From: Paulinella micropora | Lineage: Eukaryota; Cercozoa; Imbricatea; Euglyphida; Paulinellidae | Length of the DNA: 64,000 bases | Direction: 5' to 3' | NCBI GenBank assembly: GCA_019918135.1 | Contig: WBZZ01002600.1 | Span: 187,676 to 251,675 of the forward strand | Part shown: positions 18,334-27,023 of the stretch, piece after piece | Numbering within the stretch: the stretch's first letter is position 1 | Layout: every line of letters starts with the position of its first letter | Position numbers and translations under genes: made by a program | Notes under the pieces: model-generated | What the model was told of the DNA's origin: nothing | Databases searched by the model: none | The model's input: the letters and a program-made list of their open reading frames with translations, nothing else

Positions 18334-19464
18334 ATGAGCGACTTGAATGTCTGCAGCCCGCGCAAACTGACCGAGCTGGACACTGAGCAGACGCGACTGC
18401 TGTGCGAGCGATTGCGCGGCTGGGAGTGGGTCGGGAGTGGTCGGCAGGGACACGTGTTTCGCGACCCATTGTGCAGGGGCGTGGTCTGCAAAGTGACCTG
18501 TGACCCGCGGGGGAACCAGGCGCGAGGCTACAGGCGCCTGCAGCACTTGGGCGCGGGCCCGCGCCTGCTGGCGGTCTGGCGGCTAAACGCAGGGGGGGTG
18601 CGTCAGGCTCTCCAGCCCGCGCATGCGCCCGGGGGGCATGCCCCCCGCGCCCCCCCTTTGCTCCCATCCAGCCCGCTGCGCGGGCTGGGGCTGCAAAGGG
18701 CACTGGAGGCCTGCGCGCAGCCCGGCGCGCGCTGCCCCAGCGTCTTGTTTCTGGAGGGCTTTACGACGTCGTTGGCCCAGCTGTTGCTGTTGGACGATGG
18801 CGCGGACGGGCCAGCAGTAGATTGGGGGCGGTTTTGGGAGTGTTTGCAGGACTGCCTGGGCAAGCTAGTCGACGGGGGGCTGTTCTGTCTGGACCTATCG
18901 CCAGCCAACGTGTTGCTGGACCTGACCGAAAGCGACGGCCGCCCCGTGCGCGCTTCCGTGACGGATGCGGGCGAGAACACGCTCGTCGAGTTGTGCGTCG
19001 GACCCGGGGAACGCCAGGTGGCGATCGACGCCATGATCCTGTACCTGTCGTGCTGCTCGCCGCCGGCGCTGCTCGAGCATCTCTCAGCCCGCTGCGCGGG
19101 CTGGATGGGAGAGAAGGGGGGGCGCGGGGGGCATGCCCCCCGGTTTGAGTTAGCGTGGAGGTTCCTGAGCAGGCGCGTGCTGCAGACGCACCCCGGTTTT
19201 TGGCGCTACTACACGGCCTGGTGCCTGCCCAACCACCAGGCGGCGGTGGCCGCCCCGCTGCTTAAGCTGGTCCGATCACTGGTTCTGCCCGCCCGACCAG
19301 GCGACTGCCCGCGCGTGCCCGAGCTGGGCCCTGTTTTTTCCACTTTAATAAAACCATACTGGCACGCTCACCCACGCCTTGCACGCATGTTCCACCATAA
19401 CACTGCCCAGCCTGAGCCCGGAAAGCATGCCAGACCGCGCATGCGCGGGCTGGCGTCTTGCTAG
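18334..19464 (+). CDS. Protein-kinase-like protein with inserted palindromic elements
   Basis: ATG at 18334, 376 residues. Kinase-fold landmarks appear in order: a glycine-rich loop (VGSGRQGHVF, about residue 33), a candidate ATP-binding Lys (VVCKVT), a catalytic-loop equivalent CLDLSPANVLLD (D and N in place), and VTDAGE in place of DFG. This is an atypical kinase layout; activity is uncertain because the DFG glycine is spaced differently. Two palindromic elements (18612-18688 and 19085-19141) are translated in frame, and a third, partial one forms the last residues (RPRMRGLASC). The insertions appear to sit in loops before the catalytic loop and in the C-lobe. Confidence 0.65.
   Translation: MSDLNVCSPRKLTELDTEQTRLLCERLRGWEWVGSGRQGHVFRDPLCRGVVCKVTCDPRGNQARGYRRLQHLGAGPRLLAVWRLNAGGVRQALQPAHAPGGHAPRAPPLLPSSPLRGLGLQRALEACAQPGARCPSVLFLEGFTTSLAQLLLLDDGADGPAVDWGRFWECLQDCLGKLVDGGLFCLDLSPANVLLDLTESDGRPVRASVTDAGENTLVELCVGPGERQVAIDAMILYLSCCSPPALLEHLSARCAGWMGEKGGRGGHAPRFELAWRFLSRRVLQTHPGFWRYYTAWCLPNHQAAVAAPLLKLVRSLVLPARPGDCPRVPELGPVFSTLIKPYWHAHPRLARMFHHNTAQPEPGKHARPRMRGLASC
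18612..18688 (-). repeat. Palindromic element inside kinase-like gene (inverted order)
   Basis: GGGGGGCATGCCCCCC comes first, then CCCATCCAGCCCGCTGCGCGGGCTGG at the right end: the two hairpins are in the reverse order of the copies at 4865 and 5073, so this copy is inverted. Confidence 0.85.
19085..19141 (+). repeat. Palindromic element inside kinase-like gene
   Basis: CAGCCCGCTGCGCGGGCTGG, a GGGAGAGAAGGGGGG linker, then GGGGGGCATGCCCCCC. Opposite orientation to the copy at 18612-18688 in the same gene. Confidence 0.85.
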
Positions 19465-19867
19465 CGTGGCTGTGTTTTTTGTTCTGTTCCGCCCGGCTCG
19501 TGGGCGCGCCCGGCCTCATGCACGCCTACGCCGTCGTCGACGCCGTTGCGGGCTGCGCTGGGGAGCAGGCCCAGCGACGGCCCAGCACCCGCATGCTTGT
19601 GAACGCTGCCGGAGCACACATTCTCCGGGCCGGAAGGCGCTGCTCATAAAATATAAATCTATAAACTACCAAGGGCACAGAGAAGAAAGAAAAGGAAGGG
19701 GGGGGGGGGGGGAAGAGGAGGGGAGGGAAGAGGAGGGGAGGGAAGAGAGAGAAGATGAGCTGGGCCGGAGTGAGGGAGGGGGGGGGGGGAGGAGGGTGGG
19801 GCGGCAGAGGAAGGGGGCTGCGAAGCACATTCCTTTGGGGGATTCATATAAAAAAGAGAAAAGAGAG

Positions 19868-21022
19868 ATGGGCGCCAAGAATTCCAGTAGCTCCGGAAAG
19901 CCACACAAAGCGATCGAGCAACCAAAACAAACTGACTCATCGGATGACAAAAGCTCTTCTTCAGGAGAGAAACATTGGATGGCGTTTGAAAATCCGTCTG
20001 AGGCGGTAACAAAGTTCGCAGCCTATTTCGAATGGAAACCACCAGCTGATGGCAAAACTGCGATGCACATACTACAGAAGTCTCGGCATATCACCGTCAC
20101 GTTCAAACATTCCGAGATTTTCGTTTGTCGCAGCAGAGCCAGTACCACTGGGAAAAGGCCTGTAGATATGATACTCGTAGTTCAGGGTGAGAACGCTGAG
20201 GAGTACTTTAACTCCCTAAAAAAGTACACCTGGACTTTTAATGATGTTACAAGCCCGGTCATGCAGCAACGCGCGTTGCTTCCGTATGACTGGGCACTTA
20301 TCCGCGCGGAGGCAGAGCAGAAGCAGTTAATGGTTGGCTTTGAGCTGGACGAAGATCTGCCTATGGCGGACGGACAGAAGTTTTGGCATAGTAAATCAGA
20401 GAATAAGCAGATGGTCCGTATTATGCTGAGAGCACTTTGGTCGACGGCGCTGTCCTTGGCAGAGTTGTTTAGGCGTCCGTCAGGTTCCTCTATAGCCCTC
20501 GAAAGTGTTTCTGGCGAATTCCTGGTCTGGATATCGTTGGGGGCACAGCCCCCGCAAGACCAGGAAGCCGAGCCGACTGCTGTGAAGCCTACTCAACAAG
20601 AAACGGAGGGGGAGGAGAAGGAGAAGGAGGCTCCGAACGGTGCTTTTTTATTAGCGCGTTACAAGCTTTGCCAATGCGAAGACAACAAGAAATACCTCCC
20701 CGAGGCAGTTGCTGCGAATGCCTCACTGCAGTGGTCCCTTTTCGCAATTCTGTTGACTGGTATCAATCGGAATCAAAGCACACGTAGCGATCAGGAGCCT
20801 TCTACAGACGTGTTTGAGAAGGCTCTTCGCGAGTTTATGGATACCACCACGGGCTCGCAACCAAAGCAAGAACAAGATTCTTTAATAGAGGCGATCAATC
20901 TGCTGCAGGAGTGGACCAAAGTTGTAAAAACAGGCGAATTTCATGATCTTGCCCAAAATGCACAGGCAATTTTAGGTAGAAGGGGAACGTCACTGAACGA
21001 AGAACATCTCGAAGAGTTCTGA
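19868..21022 (+). CDS. Unknown protein with myristoylation-like N-terminus
   Basis: The ATG at 19868 follows a long GA-rich leader (about 19685-19865). Non-ATG codons further upstream are in low-complexity sequence and were rejected. The 384-residue product begins MGAKNSSSS, which fits an N-myristoylation signal (Gly2, Ser6). Low-complexity Ser/Lys/Asp and Glu/Lys stretches flank two globular parts that I cannot assign. Base composition is closer to average than the neighbouring GC-rich genes. If myristoylated, it would sit at a membrane; this is an inference. Confidence 0.65.
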   Translation: MGAKNSSSSGKPHKAIEQPKQTDSSDDKSSSSGEKHWMAFENPSEAVTKFAAYFEWKPPADGKTAMHILQKSRHITVTFKHSEIFVCRSRASTTGKRPVDMILVVQGENAEEYFNSLKKYTWTFNDVTSPVMQQRALLPYDWALIRAEAEQKQLMVGFELDEDLPMADGQKFWHSKSENKQMVRIMLRALWSTALSLAELFRRPSGSSIALESVSGEFLVWISLGAQPPQDQEAEPTAVKPTQQETEGEEKEKEAPNGAFLLARYKLCQCEDNKKYLPEAVAANASLQWSLFAILLTGINRNQSTRSDQEPSTDVFEKALREFMDTTTGSQPKQEQDSLIEAINLLQEWTKVVKTGEFHDLAQNAQAILGRRGTSLNEEHLEEF

Positions 21023-21162
21023 GCCCTTGCACAACACCGACCGGGGGGAACAATCTGTCGGGGTTCTGAAAAAGAGCCTACCTAGAAATTAAAAGAGATC
21101 TGCATACACGTCGAAAATTACAAAAGAAAACCTAAAACCTAAACAGACGGAAGACGTCTTTG

Positions 21163-22335
21163 TCAACTTCTTGTAGCCGAGTCTTGGCTGCACTCAAAAG
21201 CAGAGTCTTCCGTAAAACCCCCTGCGCTGTCTGTCGACGGCGCGACCGGCACGTAGCCCTTGGTGCCGCGTGTCGCGTGCAGGCGCCAGCCGCAGGGGCA
21301 GCTCAGCGCGCCCTGGCGCGTGCACTGATTCGCCGTGCACAGCAGCATGCACGCCACCACCACCAGCAGCAACCAACGGAAGACCTCTTGCCACCAAAAC
21401 ACGGCGGCGGGCGTCTCCCAGACGCGGGACGACGCATGGTACGCGGTGCGCGGGCCCTCGAGGTACTCGCTGGTGTTGAGCACGTGCAGACGCTCCGTCT
21501 GGCCCAGCACCTGGACCTTGTGCACGCCCTCCCACCAAGCCTGGGCCAGACGCGGGCTGCCTTCTGCGCCGGTCGACGACGGCGACGACGCAGCGGCCGA
21601 CGGGCCGTCGTCGAGGTTCTGCTCGCGCAATACCTGCGCCAAAGAATCGGCCAGGGCCTCGCGCTCGTCCAGCGGGTCCGAGAACGAGAAATTGGCGCTC
21701 CAGATCTTGTCGTGCCAGGGCAGCGCCAAGGACGACATGTAGCGCAGCAGCACTAGGTACTGCATGCCCACGCGCTGCGGGTGGGCCGCCATCAACACCG
21801 GCAGCTCTGACAGAAAGTAGCTGGCCGGCAGATAGCTGCCGTCCTCTTCCGGCTCCGGTGCTGGCAGTGGGAACTGTCCCCCCGACGACAACCACGTTGA
21901 GTTTTGTAATAGCTCCAGCCCCAGGTCAGCATACACCCCTCCGCAGTGATGCAGCAGCACCAGCCCCGCCACTGCCCTCTTGTGCACGGGCGAGTCACCC
22001 AGCAGTCCGTAAAACTGGTGGAACTCGCGGTACGCGGTAAAGATCAAGCAACTGATCTGCTGGTGCGGCCAGAGCAGGTGTTGCGCGTGGGGTAGCAACG
22101 CGGAAAACGACAGGGAATAGTTCCACAGCTCGACTACACGGTCGGGCGGCTCCTGCCCCAGGATGGCCACCTGATGCACGCACGCAAATGGCCGCGCAAC
22201 ACAACCCCGGCACTTCTCCAGCCACCCACTCAGAATCTTGGGGCAGGTGTACCTATTGGCTTCTTCCCACACGGCTGTGCTCGCTACCACGGCGACAAAT
22301 GTCATGACCATCGCGGTTAGAACTCTGACCGCCAT
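21163..22335 (-). CDS. Membrane-anchored glycosyltransferase-like protein (DXD-type sugar-binding region)
   Basis: ATG at 22335, 390 residues. There is an N-terminal hydrophobic signal anchor (VLTAMVMTFVAVVASTAVW). A glycosyltransferase-like core contains HKRAVAGLVLLHHCGGVYADLGLE (about residues 125-150), which matches the A-x-x-x-x-x-x-L-x-x-x-G-G-x-Y-x-D-x-D motif of Gly_transf_sug/OCH1-like enzymes. The usual second Asp is replaced by Gly (DLG), so metal binding may be altered. A second hydrophobic segment lies at about residues 318-336. Likely acts in the secretory pathway or on virion glycans; substrate unknown. Confidence 0.7.
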   Translation of the reverse strand: MAVRVLTAMVMTFVAVVASTAVWEEANRYTCPKILSGWLEKCRGCVARPFACVHQVAILGQEPPDRVVELWNYSLSFSALLPHAQHLLWPHQQISCLIFTAYREFHQFYGLLGDSPVHKRAVAGLVLLHHCGGVYADLGLELLQNSTWLSSGGQFPLPAPEPEEDGSYLPASYFLSELPVLMAAHPQRVGMQYLVLLRYMSSLALPWHDKIWSANFSFSDPLDEREALADSLAQVLREQNLDDGPSAAASSPSSTGAEGSPRLAQAWWEGVHKVQVLGQTERLHVLNTSEYLEGPRTAYHASSRVWETPAAVFWWQEVFRWLLLVVVACMLLCTANQCTRQGALSCPCGWRLHATRGTKGYVPVAPSTDSAGGFTEDSAFECSQDSATRS

Positions 22336-22525
22336 CTACGCTGGCCCTGGCAGATTCTCTCTCTTCCTTGGCTTTTATTAGCCAGGGAAGGACAACACGG
22401 CCGCTCCTCTCTCTTCTTCCCCCCAACCCCCCCCCCCCCCCCCTCTTGCTGTGCCGCTGGCATCTGCTGCTGGGGCGGATGTTGCTTTAAAAAAAATTTT
22501 TTTTCCTTGTATTAAAAAGAAATTA

Positions 22526-24049
22526 ATGTCTAAAAAAGGGGGCGTCACTGCTAATGCGGGAGACAGCCTGACATTATCAAGACCCCAATCTTATTTCTAC
22601 TGTAACTCTTTGTGGCTGCGGCCAGTTATACGAGAGATCACCGGCGGGCTGGGCGCGAGTCCCGTGGTTCCTCCCTCCAGCCCGCGCAGCGGGCTGGGCA
22701 GGCTGGGCGCGAGTCCCGTGGTTCCTCCCTCCAGCCCGCGCAGCGGGCTGGGCGGGCTGGGCGCGACTCCCGTGGTTCCTCCCTCCAGCCCGCGCAGCGG
22801 GCTGGGCGGGCTGGGCGCGGGCCGGGAGTTGCAGGAGGCTTACGAGAAGAGCGGCTGCACGCAGTTGGTTGTAGCAGCCTACAGCGCCGAGAGCTGGGGC
22901 GAAGCGAGGCTGAGGCTGCCGCCCAGCCTAGGCCGGTTGTGGGTCCTGGGCCAGCCTTGGCCGGCCGAGCTCAAGCTTGAGCAGAACTGCCTGGTGGCGT
23001 TCTGGGACAACGGCGAAGACCGGCTGGGGCCCTTGGTAACTGCGTTCCTGGTTCAGGCCTTGGCGCGCACCAAGGAGCAGCAGCGCGCCTTGCGCGCGAT
23101 CGTGTGCGCCAACATAGCACCCAACCTGGCGGCCAGGCTCCAGAGCCAGCTCGGCCTGGCCAAGACACGCAATCGTTTCCGGGCGACGGCCTGGACACAC
23201 ACGCTGCTCTTCAAGGAGAAAGAATCTGCTACCCCCTGTCGATCCAGTTTCCTTCTCCTGTCCAAAAAGCACTTCCTACCCACACTCGACGAGGCCGAGA
23301 GCAGCACGCCGCAAATTACCGACGATGCTCGGCAGGAGCGAGAGCAAAGCGAGTTCTACCAGCAAATCTGCCGTACAGGCCAAGGACGCGCCGACGCGCT
23401 GCGTGTAGTCTCGTACAACTTCTATTTCTACGTGCTCTACTGGCCCAGCTACGGCTTCACACTCGCGTCTCGCCGAGACATACCTCCTCTGGACCAGCCA
23501 CGCTTCGTGGCAGAGTTCCGCACCAAACTGTACCGTGGCAGCGGAGGCAACTCCAGCGACCGGGCAGAGGCTCCCTCGCGCGACCCCACGCTGTGGGAGC
23601 GCGAGCAGGCGACCTTCATGCAGGCGGGCAGCGCGCTAGTCTATGTCGACAGAAAACATCAGCCTAACCTGCCGGCCGCTCCCCATGGCGGCCAGCAAAA
23701 ACGCATCCCCACGGTTCTGCTGGGGCACTGCGCCCTGACCAGCCCGCTGCCCAAAAAGTGCAACGCCTTGATCGTGCGCCTCAACCATCGCAGCTTTCAC
23801 CTCTACCTCAAGCCCGGCAAGAGCCTACGTCCGCACGAGTTGCTGCTGGCAGAGTATGGTTGGGAGGACAGCTTTATTCAGGCCAGAGGGATCAAAAATA
23901 TCGACACCGACGCCCTGCTTCGCTACCTAAGCGATCACCACATCTCGCCGGCCGACCTAGAAAAACAAATGCCACGCAGGCATGACCCTCCTGCACCACC
24001 CACAGCTTGCGAACCGCTCAGCGTCATCAGCGGCGGGTCCTTGCGGTAG
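22526..24049 (+). CDS. Unknown protein carrying a tandem array of palindromic units
   Basis: The ATG at 22526 is preferred to a GTG at 22451. The 507-residue product has a short N-terminus, then an array of 18-residue repeats (GASPVVPPSSPRSGLG type) encoded by 54-bp units at 22646-22821 that contain the CCAGCCCGC palindrome. A long globular part follows. Near the C-terminus, NALIVRLNHRSFHLY followed by SLRPHELLLAEYGW faintly recalls the end of a SET domain, but I would not assign it. No other family is recognised. Confidence 0.65.
   Translation: MSKKGGVTANAGDSLTLSRPQSYFYCNSLWLRPVIREITGGLGASPVVPPSSPRSGLGRLGASPVVPPSSPRSGLGGLGATPVVPPSSPRSGLGGLGAGRELQEAYEKSGCTQLVVAAYSAESWGEARLRLPPSLGRLWVLGQPWPAELKLEQNCLVAFWDNGEDRLGPLVTAFLVQALARTKEQQRALRAIVCANIAPNLAARLQSQLGLAKTRNRFRATAWTHTLLFKEKESATPCRSSFLLLSKKHFLPTLDEAESSTPQITDDARQEREQSEFYQQICRTGQGRADALRVVSYNFYFYVLYWPSYGFTLASRRDIPPLDQPRFVAEFRTKLYRGSGGNSSDRAEAPSRDPTLWEREQATFMQAGSALVYVDRKHQPNLPAAPHGGQQKRIPTVLLGHCALTSPLPKKCNALIVRLNHRSFHLYLKPGKSLRPHELLLAEYGWEDSFIQARGIKNIDTDALLRYLSDHHISPADLEKQMPRRHDPPAPPTACEPLSVISGGSLR
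22646..22821 (+). repeat. 54-bp tandem repeat built from the palindromic element
   Basis: A 45-bp partial unit (22646-22690), two 54-bp units (22691-22744, 22745-22798) and a partial end. Each unit contains CCAGCCCGC-GCA-GCGGGCTGG and is a multiple of three, so the array is translated without frame change. Confidence 0.9.
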
Positions 24050-24350
24050 TCCCGGGAAGAAGGGGGGGGGGGGGAGGGGGAGGATGCGCAACGAGAGGAG
24101 GGGTGGGGAGAGGGGGGGGGGGGGGGGGAAAGGGGGAAGTGAAGGAAAGAAGGGGAAGTGAAGGGGAGGGAGGAGGGGGGGGGTGCCCCGGGGGGGGGGG
24201 GAAGGGAGGGGGAACGTACAGACGTGTACCCCCAGGGTGACGGGGAGGGGGGGGGGGTGCCCCGCGGGGTGTGGCGCGGATTTGCCGAAAGACGCCCCCT
24301 TGGGGTCGGTCGACTTCAGAAAGTAGCCCCCAAGCCCCAACCAAAGAGAT
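24050..24350. other. G-rich low-complexity intergenic region
   Basis: About 300 bases dominated by G runs (many of 8-13 G) on the plus strand. The end, near 24300-24350, is more complex and contains GTCGGTCGACTTCAGAAAG. No gene is seen. The G runs could form quadruplexes. Confidence 0.6.
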
Positions 24351-24401
24351 GAGCAAGCGCACAACCCATCTTCCTCGTCGTCGTCGAGCAGTTCGGGGCG
24401 C

Positions 24402-26081
24402 GTGCCCAAAAAAAACAAAGTACAAGAAAGCCGAGAGGAAGTAGACTGGGATGCCACGTCTTCTAAAATTGCGGCTGAAGCGAAAGCAGCGGCAGCGGCG
24501 GGCGGGCCCCCAAGTTCGTCGCACCAGTTTTTCCCGTTCGCGGACCCGAGCTCGATGCCCGAGACGTTGCTGCGCGCGAGCCTGCAGCCGCCGACCGAGC
24601 TCGACGGGCTTGTTCCTTTGGGGAAACCGCCTCCCGACCTGCGGGCGTCGCTGGGGGATGTGTACCAGCAGGTTCTGACGCAGGACATCTGGCCCAGCCT
24701 GGTGAACACAGATTTTTTGCTGAAGCACACGTACGTCAAGGTGAACAAGGACGAGGCGACAGGTGAGGAGTGGCTGCAGCTGGCGCGCTTCGTGGGGCCG
24801 GGGCGCAACGCGTACCTGATGCAGCGCCTGCCCTCGATCAAGGAACCCAACAAGGAGATCGTGACGGTACGTTTTACCCAGCAGCGCCCGTCCTCGGGTG
24901 ACCGCAAGGGCGCCTGCCGCAACTTGGTCATTGCGTCGCCCCCCGCGACCGTGGGTTCCTGTGACTTGTTTGTGTCCAAGCACGCGACGGACGAGCAGAA
25001 GCAGAGGCTGGGCCGCATCGCGTACGGCTCGTTCGCGAACCCGGCGGACTTTGCGCACCGCTACAACATCAACCCGGAGGAAGACTGCCTGCGCCCCGAG
25101 CGGATCCAGCGCAGCTTCAGCACGGTCGCGCTCCCGTCCAAGGCGGCGCCCGCACTGCGCGTCGTCAAGGCGGACGGCAGCTCGTACGAGGTCGGAGGTC
25201 TGGCTGTGGTGTTTGATCTGTACCTGGACTTTCTGGCCGTGTGGTGTGTGCTGGACGCGCTCGAGGACCCCGAGAGCGCGCCGCTGGTCTGCCAGGCCAT
25301 GCCGTGCGTCAACAGCCGCCTGCAGGACATCTCGACCGACATGGGGCTCAGCGCCGACGCGCAGGGGGTGTACCCGCGCCAGGTGCTCGCCAAGTTCCGC
25401 GACGTGGTCATCCGCTCCAAGACGGCCGAGATCAAGGCCATGACGGCGCTGGAGCGCAAGTCCAACTCGCGCTACATCAAGAACGGCGGCTTCTTCCAGA
25501 AGACCGAGTCACAGGGCGGCGGCTCGCAGGAGTTCACACTCGTGACGCACTGCAACTACTCGTTCCCGAACGTGGACCTCAGCGCCAGGTACAACAACAA
25601 GGGCAAGCCAGCCGGTGGCCCCGGCGGGCCCCAGCCCAGCAGCAACTCGTCGGAGCTGGACTGCAGCAAGCTCAAGTTCACCGAGCTCCTGTTCCGCGAC
25701 ATGCGCCGCGAGTCGCAGCCGCTCATGACCGAGGCTGCGGCCATGAAGGCAGTTCGCAACGGCTCCGTCGTCACCGTGGGCTTTACTATCAGGGCCAGCT
25801 TCGACCCCCTGTCCAACGGCGCCTTTTGCCTCAAGCGCGTGCCCAAACTCGTCTGTGTGTGGGACGCCTCGGGCGCCAGCAAGAAGACCGAGGAACTCGG
25901 CAAGCCCTCGGCGCTGCCCGGCTGGGAAGGCGGGGGCTTCGCGCCCGACGAGCTGGACGATGAGCCCGGGCCCAGCAACAGACAGCTGCGCATCGCCAAC
26001 GTCCCGCACAGTGCCGAGGCCGACCTGCGCAAGCAGCATGCGCTCGAAGAGGAAGATGAAGCTCTGCTCAGGGACATTTGA
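24402..26081 (+). CDS. Unknown large protein, strongly GC-biased codons
   Basis: Open from a GTG at 24402; the frame extends upstream to 24327 without an ATG. An ATG at 24349 is in another frame and could be joined by a one-base change in the A8 run at about 24409. The 559-residue product is full-length-looking, with a Ser-rich N-terminus and an acidic C-terminus (EEEDEALLRDI). No domain is recognised. Codon third positions are almost all G or C, which is stronger than in its neighbours and could indicate a highly expressed gene. It converges on the gene at 26138-26701. Confidence 0.65.
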   Translation: MPKKNKVQESREEVDWDATSSKIAAEAKAAAAAGGPPSSSHQFFPFADPSSMPETLLRASLQPPTELDGLVPLGKPPPDLRASLGDVYQQVLTQDIWPSLVNTDFLLKHTYVKVNKDEATGEEWLQLARFVGPGRNAYLMQRLPSIKEPNKEIVTVRFTQQRPSSGDRKGACRNLVIASPPATVGSCDLFVSKHATDEQKQRLGRIAYGSFANPADFAHRYNINPEEDCLRPERIQRSFSTVALPSKAAPALRVVKADGSSYEVGGLAVVFDLYLDFLAVWCVLDALEDPESAPLVCQAMPCVNSRLQDISTDMGLSADAQGVYPRQVLAKFRDVVIRSKTAEIKAMTALERKSNSRYIKNGGFFQKTESQGGGSQEFTLVTHCNYSFPNVDLSARYNNKGKPAGGPGGPQPSSNSSELDCSKLKFTELLFRDMRRESQPLMTEAAAMKAVRNGSVVTVGFTIRASFDPLSNGAFCLKRVPKLVCVWDASGASKKTEELGKPSALPGWEGGGFAPDELDDEPGPSNRQLRIANVPHSAEADLRKQHALEEEDEALLRDI

Positions 26082-26137
26082 GCCAACAGGACTTTTTTCT
26101 TTGTGTTGTAATAATTTTTTTATGATTAAACAAACAG

Positions 26138-26701
26138 TTATTCTTCGCGTTCCGGCCTACTAGTTGCTGCGCGCGTTTTTTCTCCGCCGCGCAGAAACAC
26201 AAAGTCACAGCTGTGTAGTTCCAACGCGACCGACCTCGGCGGGCCCCTCGGTGGGGGCGCGTGGATGTGCACGTGGGGTTTGTACACAAACAAATAGGCC
26301 TCGTCGCTCTTGCCGGAGGGTTGCGATCCCGGCACGGTGTGCGCACGGCCGCGCCGGCGCCGGCCGCCCGCACGCACGGACTCTCGGCCGGCGCCGCTGG
26401 CGGCGCCGGCCAGCTGGATCGGAAGCGGCGGTGACCAGCTGATGCGGCCGGGCTTGGCAACGTCCTTGGCCTCTTCCTGGCCGCTGCTGCTGCTGTAACC
26501 GTGCAACGACCTGAGCTCCTCGCAGGTTTGTTGGTGCGAGGGCAGCAGCGTCCACTGCAGCGACGCGTGGCACTTTTTCAGCTCCGCCACGCATTCCGGG
26601 TTGTTGGACGGCATCTCCCCGGGCGCCACGACCCCCGACGCGTCCTGCAGCGCCTTGCCGACCGCCCAGACCCAAAAAATCTCTCCCTTGGGGACATTCA
26701 T
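26138..26701 (-). CDS. Unknown 187-aa protein
   Basis: The ATG at 26701 (MNVPKGEIFWVWAVGKALQD) is preferred over upstream in-frame non-ATG codons that read C/T-rich sequence. The protein has an N-terminal mixed part, an Arg/Gly/Ala-rich middle and a hydrophobic-aromatic C-terminal stretch (EAYLFVYKPHVHIHAP, SVALELHSCDFVFLRGGEK) that looks like beta strands. No family is recognised. Convergent with the 24402 gene. Confidence 0.55.
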   Translation of the reverse strand: MNVPKGEIFWVWAVGKALQDASGVVAPGEMPSNNPECVAELKKCHASLQWTLLPSHQQTCEELRSLHGYSSSSGQEEAKDVAKPGRISWSPPLPIQLAGAASGAGRESVRAGGRRRRGRAHTVPGSQPSGKSDEAYLFVYKPHVHIHAPPPRGPPRSVALELHSCDFVFLRGGEKTRAATSRPEREE

Positions 26702-27023
26702 GAAGCAAGAAATACAAGTAGTAGTAGGTTGAGCGCGGCACAGAATAAAGAAAAGGAAATGACAGGCGCTGCAAGAAGGGGGAGGGGGGAAAGAGGCGGG
26801 GGGAAGAGAAGGGGAGAAAAGAAAAGACGGGAAGGGGGGAGGGGCGGGGCGGGGGGAAGGGGAGGTGGGGGGATGGCTGTGCCCCAAGGAGTCACATTGC
26901 CTCGTCTCCTCTTTTTTTTTCTCTTGGCTCTAGTACTTAGTACTAATATTAATAAGAAAAAAGACCAAAGGACCCTGTAGATTTTCTACCCCCTCCGCGC
27001 TGCCCGCCCCCTCTCGACCCCAA
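26702..27023. other. Intergenic GA/G-rich region
   Basis: GA- and G-rich low complexity (26775-26875), then a short AT-rich stretch with AGTACTTAGTACTAATATTAATAAG about 75 bases before the next ATG, which could be a promoter. No gene is seen. Confidence 0.5.

Noticed and set aside
22640..22830. CRISPR array
   Set aside because: The 54-bp units are contiguous coding repeats without spacers.
23957..25058. Long minus-strand frames of 343-353 codons
   Set aside because: They run through the G-rich low-complexity gap and antisense to the 24402 gene; Pro-rich translation of G runs is an artefact.
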